64,000 nucleotides of DNA from Pictodentalium vernedei (lineage: Eukaryota; Mollusca; Scaphopoda; Dentaliida; Dentaliidae), in assembly GCA_031216915.1 (NCBI GenBank), contig CM062292.1:9797920-9861919 (forward strand), in the 5' to 3' direction. Below the pieces are notes generated by a model. It searched no databases, had not been told where the DNA came from, and saw only the letters and a list, made by a program, of their open reading frames with translations. Below, one piece after another: positions 52,869-62,590 of this stretch (positions within the stretch are counted from its first letter, which is position 1; each line of letters opens with the position of its first letter). The translations under genes and the position numbers were made by a program.

Positions 52869-55185
52869 TATCCACTACTAGATATAGTGAATGTCCTGTC
52901 ATTATCATGGATAATACTACACACATGAGCCATTATTGTGGATAATACTACATCTAGGAGCCATTATTATGGATAATACTACATCTAGGAGCCATTATTA
53001 TGGATAATACTACACACAGGAGTCATTATTGTGGATAATACTACACCTTGGAGCCATTATTGTGGATAATACTACACCTTGGAGCCATTATTGTGGATAA
53101 TACTACACCTATGTGCCATTATTGTGGATAATACTACACCTAGGAGCCATTATTGTGGATAATACTACACCTTGGAGCCATTATTGTGGATAATACTACA
53201 CCTATGAGCCATTATTGTGGATAATACTACACCTAGGAGCCATTATTGTGGATAATACTACACCGAGGAACCATTATTGTGGATAATACCACACCTTGGA
53301 GCCATTATTGTGGATAATACTACACCTAGGAGCCATTATTGTGGATAATACTACACCTTGGAGCCATTATTGTGGATAATACTACACCTAGGAGCCATTA
53401 TTGTGGATAATACTACACCTTGGAGCCATTATTGTGGATAATACTACACCTTGGAGCCATTATTGTGGATAATACTACACCTTGGAGCCATTATTGTGAA
53501 TAATACTACACCTTGGAGCCATTATTGTGGATAATACTACACCTAGGAGCCATTATTGTGGATAATACTACACTTAGGAGCCATTATTGTGGATAATACT
53601 ACACCTAGGAGCCATTATTGTGGATAATACTACACCTAGGAGCCATTATTGTGGATAATACTACACTTAGGAGCCATTATTGTTGATAATACTACACCTA
53701 GGAGCCATTATTGTGGATAATACCACACCTTGGAGCCATTATTGTGGATAATACTACACCTAGGAGCCATTATTGTGGATAATACTACACCTAGGAGCCA
53801 TTATTGTGGATAATACTACACACAGGGGCCGTTATTGTGGATAATACTACACCTAGGAGCCATTATTGTGGATAATACTTCACACAGGAGCCATTATTGT
53901 GGATAATACCACACCTTGGAGCCATTATTGTGTATAATACTACACCTAGGAGCCATTATTGTGGATAATACTACACCTAGGAGCCATTATTGTGGATAAT
54001 ACTACACCTAGGAGCCATTATTGTGGATAATACTACACTTAGGAGCCATTATTGTGGATAATACTACACCTAGGAGCCATTATTGTGGATAATACTACAC
54101 CTAGGAGCCATTATTGTGGATAATACTACACCTAGGAGCCATTATTGTGGATAATACTACACTTAGGAGCCATTATTGTGGATAATACTACACCTAGGAG
54201 CCATTATTGTGGATAATACCACACCTTGGAGCCATTATTGTGGATAATACTACACCTAGGAGCCATTATTGTGGATAATACTACACCTAGGAGCCATTAT
54301 TGTGGATAATACTACACACAGGAGCCATTATTGTGGACAATACTACACCTAGGAGCCATTATTGTGGATAATACTACACCTAGGAGCCATTATTGTGGAT
54401 AATACTACACACAAGGGTCGTTATTGTGGATAATACTACACCTAGGAGCCATTATTGTGGATAATACTACACAAAGGAGCCATTATTGTGGATAATACTA
54501 CACCTAGGAGCCATTATTGTGGATAATACTACACACAGGGGCCGTTATTGTGGATAATACTACACCTAGGATCCATTATTGTGGATAATACTACACACAG
54601 GAGCCATTATTGTGGATAATACTACACCTAGGAGCCATTATTGTGGATAATACTACACACAGGAGCCATTATTGTGGATAATACTACACCTAGGAGCCAT
54701 TATTGTGGATAATACTACACCTAGGAGCCATTATTGTGGATAATACTACACCTAGGGGCCATTATTGTGGACAATACTACACCTAGGAGCCATTATTGTG
54801 GATAATACTACACCTAGGAGCCATTATTGTGGATAATACTACACCTTGGAGCCATTATTGTGGATAATACTACACCTAGGAGCCATTATTGTGGATAATA
54901 CTACACCTAGGAGCCATTATTGTGGATAATACTACATCTAGGAGCCATTATTGTGGATAATACTACACACAGGAGCCATTATTGTGGATAATACTACACT
55001 TAGGAGCCATTATTGTGGACAATACTACACCTAGGAGCCATTATTATGGATAATACTACACCTAGGAGCCATTATTGTGGATAATACTACACCTAGGAGC
55101 CGTTATTGTGGATAATACTACACCTAGGAGCCGTTATTGTGGATAATACTACACACAGGAGCCATTATTGTGGATAATACTACCC
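52869..55185. repeat. 31-bp minisatellite, about 74 copies
   Basis: The unit is TGGATAATACTACACCTAGG plus AGCCATTATTG. Variant letters sit mainly at the ACACCTAGG position (ACCTTGG, ACTTAGG, ACACAGG). It runs without spacers and is not a CRISPR. Confidence 0.96.
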
Positions 55186-55408
55186 TAGGATCAGAATTTC
55201 GGAATATTTTGAGAGAATCAAAATAAGAGTTTCAGTTATTCAAAAACATTTTGTCCCCATATACCGATAAATTATGTCTTTTGATTGGTCAGAATGCCTT
55301 GGACAAATAGCCATGGCAAAGGGGGCACCCATCATCCAAGGTATATGAGATTGTGCAACATCCAGGGTATAAGCTCATGTGAAACATCGGGGGGTTATGG
55401 TTTAAATG

Positions 55409-55787
55409 GGGGCGCGGTGGCTCAGTTGGTAGATGTGCAGGCTGCAAGCCGAGAGGTCCTCGGTTCGAATCCCACCTGCGCAACCGCGTTGTGTCCTTGG
55501 GCAAGACACTTCACCCCGATTGCCTACATGGGGGCACAATGACGCTGTGTACTGAGGCGTACAGCACGTCGATGGTGCGCATGTCTTCAACCAATCTAAC
55601 CTTGCCTGTGCTGTGGTGCAGAGTTCAGAGTTACGATGTTGGAGAGCTGACAATTGCTCGTCGTTGCTCGGTGGTTCTCTCCGGGTACTCCGGCTTCCTC
55701 CACCCGTAAAACTGTCACGGTCGCGATTAGCCATTGTGCATAAGTATGTGACCTTAAACACCAATAAATAATAATAATAATAAATAA
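55409..55787 (+). mobile_element. tRNA-derived SINE S1, full length, 14-bp target duplication
   Basis: Head GGGCGCGGTGGCTCAGTTGG, GGTTCGAATCCCACC, body TTGGGCAAGACACTTCACCC, tail AATAATAATAATAAATAA. Flanked by TTATGGTTTAAATG on both sides (55395-55408, 55788-55801). Small internal duplication AGAGTTCAGAGTTA at 55620. Confidence 0.95.
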
Positions 55788-55801
55788 TTATGGTTTAAAT
55801 G

Positions 55802-56172
55802 AAAGCTTTCCGCTTTTGCTTGCCTTGATATAGAAATCAAACCAAAAAACAGATTTCCGACAATTCGATCTTATTTTGCTGTTATAAATTAAATAGTTGA
55901 ATAATTAAATGAAACAAATTGAGAAAAATAAAATAAGAGCAAATATCATCCCCACAGAACACATTGAAACTCGGGGACGATATGTAAACAAAATACTGTT
56001 TACTCGTTTCCTTAATGACCCAAAGGATGCAACTCTATCTGTTGTCATCTGCATTTCTAAAAACAAAATAGTTATTCATGAATTTGGTACAACTAATTGC
56101 GGAGCATGAGAAACGCGTCCACAAATTTTTCTCCACTATGTTTCTATTGTGTTTCAAACGGGACAAAAACGT
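55802..56172. other. Intron sequence with a 66-codon ORF
   Basis: ORF 55909-56109 is Lys/Ile rich and has no recognised domain. The AG at about 55956 (CATCCCCACAG) is acceptor-like, but no donor or PLC similarity follows. Confidence 0.35.
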
Positions 56173-56311
56173 TATCTCCGTCAACATGTAAGGTACATGG
56201 AGATTTAATGCCTGAATGTCTCATTTAAACACCTTGCCAGCGGCTTGGTGTTTAAAAACCGACATCCAGGTATTAAATCTCCATATACCATGCATGTTGG
56301 CAGAGATAACT
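56173..56311. repeat. Imperfect inverted repeat, about 139 bp
   Basis: TATCTCCGTCAACATGTAAG, GTACATGGAGATTTAATGCC and TTTAAACACC on the left; GGTGTTTAAA, TATTAAATCTCCATATACCA and GCATGTTGGCAGAGATAA on the right. Confidence 0.78.
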
Positions 56312-56675
56312 TATATGGCAAGTGTGGCAAGTGTGGCATTGTTGTGTAAGGTAAAGGTTTGAGAATAGTGTTTAGAATTTTAGAAGTTCCATCATTTTAG
56401 ACTAACAAAAATAACTTACTTTATCAGACTTTTCATTTTATTATTGATTATATTAGCATATTAATCTGACAAACATATAATTTATTTATAAACTGGTCAC
56501 TTTACCTGGATGAATGTTTCTGAATTTTGATTTACAAACATGTTAAAAGATGTGGGAATAGTTTATTCATTTTTACCTTGCTCAACAAATAATTAGAAAT
56601 TATTGTTGAATAATTTCTATTTTATATATTTAGACTGTTGAATATCTTATTTGCCAAATGACAAAATTGTAGGTT

Positions 56676-56924
56676 TTAACCCTTTACCCAACGCAGATGA
56701 TAACAAAATTTATTATTTTAAATATCATTTTTTTAAATCTTTCAAAAAATTTCAACAAAACCATATCATGTGACCCCTCGTTGGAACGAGCTCGACGAGC
56801 TCCTTCCAATGAGGGGTCACATGACATGGTTTTGTTGAAATTTTTTGAAAAATAATATTTTTCCAACTGCTGAATTTGCATATTACGTGGGCGGATGTGG
56901 GCGATTCGTTGGGTAAAGGGTTAA
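56676..56924. mobile_element. Family A foldback MITE
   Basis: TTAACCCTTTACCCAACGCA to CGTTGGGTAAAGGGTTAA. Hairpin CATATCATGTGACCCCTCGT / AATGAGGGGTCACATGACAT with GAGCTCGACGAGCTC. Confidence 0.92.
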
Positions 56925-57350
56925 ACTGGAAAAATATTTTTTTTAGCAGCATGGATGATATGCCTAGAACATAGTCGAACAAAATATGTCAAAGTAACAG
57001 GTTTTTGAAAATCAGCACAGATTGATATATTAATAATAATTTAATAAAATGTTTATTATTATTATACCTCATATTAAGACACTCCGTTAATTTCCCATTG
57101 GATGTTGTTAGTTATTTTGTAATCTTCTCCGCCTGACGAACATTGCTGGTCGACATTTTTGCAGTGTTTACCTCTCAGACTGAGACGTCCTAAAGATTGC
57201 ATCACGGAAAGAGCCAAAGTGAAGTGAATTACAGAGAATAGTGAACTTCAATACAAATAATTTTCTACGACTGTCAGGTCACCATGAATGTAAACTGTAC
57301 AAGTCGGTCAATGTCAAAACCTGAACAATGAGGTGATGGGATGTTAATTA
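56925..57350. other. Intron sequence, nothing recognised
   Basis: AT-rich with no credible exon, RNA gene or named repeat. Confidence 0.35.
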
Positions 57351-57560
57351 ACCCTTTGTACCTTGGTGTCAAAATGGCAAAGTTTTTAGTAGCAAATATT
57401 TCCCATAATGCTGTTTGATATTTAACCAAATATACCTTGTTTGACTGAGCTCAGAGAGCTCTGTGAAACGGGAAATAATTGGTTAAATTCACAGTTTTGT
57501 AAAAAGAACAAAAACTGATTTATTGGAGAAAATTCTGTTGCACTGCCAGAGTTCTCGGAG
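57351..57560. mobile_element. Possible foldback MITE with a D-like hairpin core
   Basis: TTAACCCTTTGTACCTTGG at the left. The core ACCTTGTTTGACTGAGCTC AGA GAGCTCTGTGAAACGGG resembles the D hairpin, but the arms ATTTAACCAAATA / AATTGGTTAAAT are different. Confidence 0.55.
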
Positions 57561-57634
57561 TTAACATTGTTAACAGAAGCAAAGTCAATATTGAATTTAT
57601 GGTTAATATCTATTTGGAAAGATTAATTTTTTTA

Positions 57635-59567
57635 TTAGCTCATCTTGACAAAGTCAAACTGAGCTAATCTCATCGCTCTCTGTCCGTCGTCCGTCAGCAC
57701 CATGTTTTGGTCTTCTCCTCCAAAGCCACTGGGCCAATTCAAGTGAAAGTTTGTGTGAGTGATGGTCCCAAAGGGGAATTTCATTTTTGTTCAACTCAGC
57801 ATGCCCAGCCCCATAGGGAGGGAGTGGGGGAAAATGCTCCAAAATATTTTTAAAATCTTCTCAAGAACCAGTGTGTACAATGACTTGATATTTGCTATGG
57901 AGCTTCCATATGAGGTGTAGAATCAAGTTTGTTCAAACGAAGTTCGTGAAGTAATATTTGGCTTTGTAATAGGAGGGGTAAGATTTTTGGCCCCGCCCAA
58001 AATTTCTATTTTCTGAACCGATGGTCCGGTATGAACCAAATTTGTTTTGTGGTAGTATTGGGTTATAAGTACTTGACCCATGCAAAAAAAAAAAAATTCC
58101 CGCATCCCCATGGGAACCCTTGGAGCTAAAAATAGAAATATTTTCAAACGCCCATATTTCCCAAACGCCACGGAACAGAGAGCTTTTATTTGGTATGAAG
58201 TATCCTTATGACCAGTAGAATTGAATGGTAAAAAAAAATTGCCATCGATTATGTTAGGGTGTTCTGTAATGGGCATCGCAAAAAGGCTGAGTCAGCATAT
58301 TTGCAAAAATTTAAAAAAAATTTTTCTCCAGAACCAATCATCAGAATCTTTTGATATTTGGTATACAGCATTCATAGGGGGGCAGATAAAAGTTTGTTGA
58401 AATAAAGCTCATTGGTTCATATTTGGGCTCTCTACAGGAGCCCAAAGTTTTAACATAGGGTAATATGGGGAATATTCTTTAAAAATCATCTTCTTCAGAA
58501 CCACCAGTCAGAATCTTTTAATATTTGGTATACATCATTGTTATGAGGATCAGATTCTAGATTGTTCAAACCAAGTCCCTAGGTTAATATTTGGGCTTCC
58601 TACGGAAGCCCAAATTTTATCTTTGTTCAATATGGAGGGTAATTTAAAAAAATCTTCTTCTTCAGATCCATCAGTCAGAATGCTTTGATATTTGGTATGC
58701 AACATCTCTATGGGGGTCAGATTCAAGTTTGTTCAAATCAGATCCCTAGGTATATATTTGGGCTCACTATGGTAGCCCAAATTTTTACTTAGTGCAATAT
58801 GAGGAAATTTCTTTAAAAATCTTCTTCTTCAGATCCACCAGTCGGAATGCTTTTATATTTGGTATACAACATCTCTAGGGTGGTCAGATTCCAGGTTGTT
58901 CAATTCGAGTGCCTAGGTTAATATTTGGGCTCCATATGGGAACATGAAATTTAACTTAGTACAATATGAGAGAATTTCTTCAAAAATCTTCTTCAGATTC
59001 ACTTGTCAGAATGCTTTCACATTTGGTATACAACATCTCTGGGGGGTCAGATTCAAGTTTGTTCAAATCAGATCCATAGGTTAATATTTGGGCTCGCTAT
59101 GGTAGCCCAAATTTGAACTTAGTGCAATTCGAAGAAATTTCTTGACAATTTCTCTTCTTCAGATCCAACAGTCAGAATGCTTTCATATTCGGTACACAAC
59201 ATCTCAGGGGAAGTTAGATTTAACTGTGTTCAAATCAAGAGCCTGGGTTAATATTTGGGCTCTCTATGGGAGCTGGAATTGGCCATTTTGCTGAAGAATT
59301 AAAAATTTTGTATTCAGTACCCTCTAGAGGTACTAAGATTTATCCACATATGTTGTATGAAGGGGCTGCATAGGGGAGCTATACATTTTACTTATGATCA
59401 ACTGAAGAAAAGGCATGATGCCCAGATTATTTTTGTCACTCCTGGGGGACTCAAGGATTGACAGTGTAGCCTATGGAGATGGCTTGCTTAATGTAGACTC
59501 ATTCTTGGACTCTGTTTAAATTGTGTTCTGTACAAGATGAGCGCTTCAGGCCCCGTGGGGCCTCTTG
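57635..59567 (+). mobile_element. Element N, copy 2
   Basis: TTAGCTCATCTTGACAAAGT to GGCCCCGTGGGGCCTCTTG, with GTCCGTCGTCCGTC and the same internal order as copy 1. The flanks are A on the left and T on the right. Copies 1 and 2 look over 95 percent identical by eye. Confidence 0.92.
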
Positions 59568-60109
59568 TTTCATTATAAGCACAACTCATTAAGTATAATG
59601 AAAATAGTGATGATATGGCTTGATGTGGATATTGTAAGTAGTTTCCCTTGGAACCGTTATCTCTCTTTGTGGTAGTGTGTTCCTTTGGAAAATAATCCAC
59701 AATGTCCACCTCAATGTCATCATTTTTAGCTCACCTGGGCAACGTCAAGTATGATCTATTGGAAAGGGTTGCGATCTGTCATCCATCCATATCTCCAGCC
59801 ATCTGTATGTGCATCCATCTTTCTGCCCTTCTATCCATCCACAATTCCTTTAGCACACCCTACAGACTGCATCTCTCACCCTGTCAGTTTCAGATTTCAT
59901 ATGTGTCTTTCAGGTAATGTCTAGATAGGATCTATAGAATTTTTTCGAATTTCGTTGAAAAACATGGCTACCAGTGGCCATCTTGAATTTGACATATAAA
60001 TTGTCAACAGTTCCATTTGTGTGATGTCTAGATGGGATCTGTCAAATTTTTCTGAATTTCGTTGAAAAACATGGTCACCAGTGGCCATCTTGGATTTGAC
60101 ATATAAATT

Positions 60110-60177
60110 CGTCGACTGAGTGCTAGAATGTTCTATGTCCCCTATGGGACATAGAACATTCTGGCACTCAGGCGACG
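60110..60177. mobile_element. 68-bp mobile hairpin inserted in P
   Basis: CGTCGACTGAGTGCTAGAAT and GTTCTATGTCCC form one arm; GGGACATAGAACATTCTGGC and ACTCAGGCGACG form the other. Flanked by AATT on both sides (60106-60109, 60178-60181). The other P unit reads ATAAATTGTCAACAG without it. Confidence 0.85.
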
Positions 60178-60363
60178 AATTGTCAACAGTTCCATTTGTG
60201 TGATGTTTAGATGGGATCTGTCAAATTTTTCTGAATTTCGTTGAAAAACATGGTCACCAGTGGCCATCTTGGATTTGGCATAACAATTGTCAGCAATTCC
60301 TTTCACACACACACCCTATGGGTACATCTCTCACTCAATCTTTTTCAAATCTGATATGTGTCT

Positions 60364-61223
60364 TTAACCCTTTACCCAACACAGACGATATCAAAATTTA
60401 TTAATTTAAAATTTTTAAATTTTTTTCAAAACATTTCTGCAAAACCATATCATGTGACCCCTCATTGGAACGAGCTCGTTCCAAAGAGGGGTCACATACA
60501 GTACGTGGAGAGTGTATTATCACCAAATCACCTGCAGAGTGGAGATTCCACCCGGGAAATAATTGCAAATTTGTTGCAAAGCATAAACAGCACCAGCAAA
60601 AATTTCAGCCAATGGACCTCCGGGTTAAACCCGGAGGTCCATTGGCTGAAACATTGCTTGTGTTTTTTGTCGATATGTACAAAATTTGAAAGTTATAGCT
60701 TGGGTGGTAACACCACTCCACGGGTGATTTAGTTACAATCCACTCTCCACGTACTGTAATATGGTTTTGTTTAAATGTTTCGAAAAATAATATTTTTTCA
60801 TTTTTTTCAAAACATTTCTGCAAAACCATATCATGTGACCCCTCATTGGAACGAGCTCGTTCCAAAGAGGGGTCACATAATATGGTTTTGTTGAAATGTT
60901 TCGAAAAATAATATTTTTTCATTTTTTTTCAGAACATTTCTGCAAAACCATATCATGTGACCCCTCATTGGAACGAGCTCGTTCCAAAGAGGGGTCACAT
61001 AATATGGTTTTGTTGAAATGTTTCGAAAAATAATATTTTTTCATTTTTTTCAAAACATTTCTGCAAAACCATATCATGTGACCCCTCATTGGAACGAGCT
61101 CGTTCCAAAGAGGGGTCACATAATATGGTTTTGTTGAAATGTTTCAAAAAATAATATTTTTACAGCTGCTGAATCTGCATATTACGCTGGCGGATGAGGG
61201 CGATTCGTTAGGTAAAGGGTTAA
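60364..61223. mobile_element. Family A MITE with its hairpin core amplified four times
   Basis: TTAACCCTTTACCCAACACA to GTTAGGTAAAGGGTTAA. The unit AACATTTCTGCAAAACCATA, CATGTGACCCCTCATTGGAA CGAGCTCG, GAGGGGTCACATAATATGG occurs at about 60430, 60812, 60933 and 61053, period about 121. The first is split by an R element. Confidence 0.9.
60499..60756. mobile_element. Family R MITE, copy 2, inside the A hairpin
   Basis: CAGTACGTGGAGAGTGTATT to AATCCACTCTCCACGTACTG with TA on both sides (60497-60498, 60757-60758). The uninterrupted A units read CACATAATATGG, confirming TA duplication. Hairpin TTTCAGCCAATGGACCTCCG. Confidence 0.92.
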
Positions 61224-61619
61224 GGTGAGTACATAGGAGCAATCATGTTTTTTTTTAATTCTAATAAAAAACATGGCCACCAGCAGCCATCTCAGATTTT
61301 GCATTTAAATTGTCTGCAATACCCATAGCACATCCAACAGTTGCCTTCTTGGTAGAGTTGAGCTGCAGTGTCATTGGCACTTTAATTATATTATTAATTG
61401 ATCTATCAGATAATAATTATGTTCTCCATAATAAATATATTTTCTCTGACATTTGTATATAATAAATCCTTTGGGTTGACCCTTAAATCCCCATACAGCC
61501 ACATCTGTCCATTTTATATTGCTCCGTAAAAGTTGGCCCGGGTGTATTCTTACTCGAGAACTTACTGATCAGATGCAAGTATCTTGACAATGGTTTTACA
61601 TTATTGGTGGCTGCTAACA
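61224..61619. other. End of P and unassigned sequence
   Basis: P continues to about 61395 (ACATGGCCACCAGCAGCCAT). From 61396 to 61619 nothing was recognised. Confidence 0.4.
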
Positions 61620-61735
61620 GTATGGCCGACGTGGACAGGTTACTTTCCACGATATTTCCATGGACGCAGTAATGTTAGATTCCAAACACTAATTATGGAA
61701 TTAATCGTTAAAATTTACAACTCAGTGCTTCATTA
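61620..61735. mobile_element. Family G MITE, copy 5, left half
   Basis: CAGTATGGCCGACGTGGACA, GATATTTCCATGGACGCAGT, GATTCCAAACACTAATTATG and CAGTGCTTCATT. Cut by an A element at its hairpin. Confidence 0.72.
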
Positions 61736-61856
61736 ACCCTTTTACTCAACGCAGACGATTTCAAAATTTATTATTTTAAATATCAATTTTTAATTTTTTT
61801 CAAAAAATTTCAACAAAACCATATCATGTGCCCCCTCTTTGGAACGAGCTCAACGA
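61733..61856. mobile_element. Family A MITE, truncated at its core
   Basis: TTAACCCTTTTACTCAACGC to CTTTGGAACGAGCTC, then an abrupt switch to family Q sequence. The second half is missing. Confidence 0.8.
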
Positions 61857-62088
61857 CATTTGCAGAATGAGGTCCCCAGAGGGTGAATTTGATGATGCTA
61901 TCCCATACAGTGGGCCAATTTATCCTCTGGTTATCTCTGTCTGTTTAGTTTTGAGACCCTGATTCAGATTGAGGTTCACAGAGGGTAAATTTAGTGATGC
62001 TACCCTGCTGTGCAGGGTAGCATCATTAAATTCACCCTCTGGGGACCGCCTTTTTCAGATGACAGTCTGCTTATTTTCTAGTTTGCTC
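61857..62088. mobile_element. Family Q MITE, copy 2, left end lost
   Basis: CATTTGCAGAATGAGGTCCC, CAGAGGGTGAATTTGATGAT, GCTACCCTGCTGTGCAGGGT and TTCACCCTCTGGGGACC, ending TGCTTATTTTCTAG. Confidence 0.78.
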
Positions 62089-62119
62089 TTACCTAACACA
62101 CATGATATCAAAATTTGTT

Positions 62120-62485
62120 GGGGTGCGGTGGCTCCTTTGGTAGAGGTGCAGGCTGCAAGCCGAGAGGTCCTCGGTTCGAATCCCACCTGCGGCAACAGCG
62201 TTGTGTCCTTGGGCAAGACACTTCACCCCCATTGTCCACATGGGGGCACGGTGACGTTGGGTACTAAGGCGTACTGCACATCGATGGTGCACCTGTCTTC
62301 AACCAATACTAACCCTGCTTGTGTGGAGTTGGTATGTTGGGGAGCTGACAGTTGCTTGCCGTTGCTCGGTGGTTCTCTCCGAGTACTCCGGCTTCCTCCA
62401 CCCGTAAAACTGTCATGGTAAGCCATTGTGCAGAAATATGTGACCTTAAAAACACCAATAAATAAATAAATAAATAAATAAATAA
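62120..62485 (+). mobile_element. tRNA-derived SINE S1, in an A-like sequence
   Basis: Head GGGGTGCGGTGGCTCCTTTG, GGTTCGAATCCCACC, body TTGGGCAAGACACTTCACCC, tail AATAAATAAATAAATAAATA. Perfect 13-bp duplication ATCAAAATTTGTT (62107-62119, 62486-62498). Surrounding text (CTAACACACATGATATC, TTAACTGTTCAGTTTGTAAA) looks like a decayed A element. Confidence 0.94.
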
Positions 62486-62590
62486 ATCAAAATTTGTTAT
62501 TTTAATTATTTCTTTTTCAAATGTTTTTTTTTATTTTGTTTTTTTTAACTGTTCAGTTTGTAAATTACACGAATGCATTTAGTTGATTTA

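Larger units (their letters stand above)
59726..61395 (+). mobile_element. Element P, tandem-repeat element with nested inserts
   Basis: TTAGCTCACCTGGGCAACGT, CATCCATCCATATCTCC, then units with AATGTCTAGATAGGATCTAT, GAATTTCGTTGAAAAACATG and CAGTGGCCATCTTGAATTTG. The tail AGTTGAGCTGCAGTGTCATT / GGCACTTT is shared with H and M. It is interrupted by a 68-bp hairpin and an A-family block. Confidence 0.7.

Noticed and set aside
52869..55185. CRISPR-like array of 31-bp repeats
   Set aside because: Repeats are contiguous with no spacers, no cas genes, and the genome is eukaryotic.
55909..56109. 66-codon ORF, Lys/Ile rich
   Set aside because: No domain, no PLC Y-domain motif, AT-rich composition typical of random intron ORFs.
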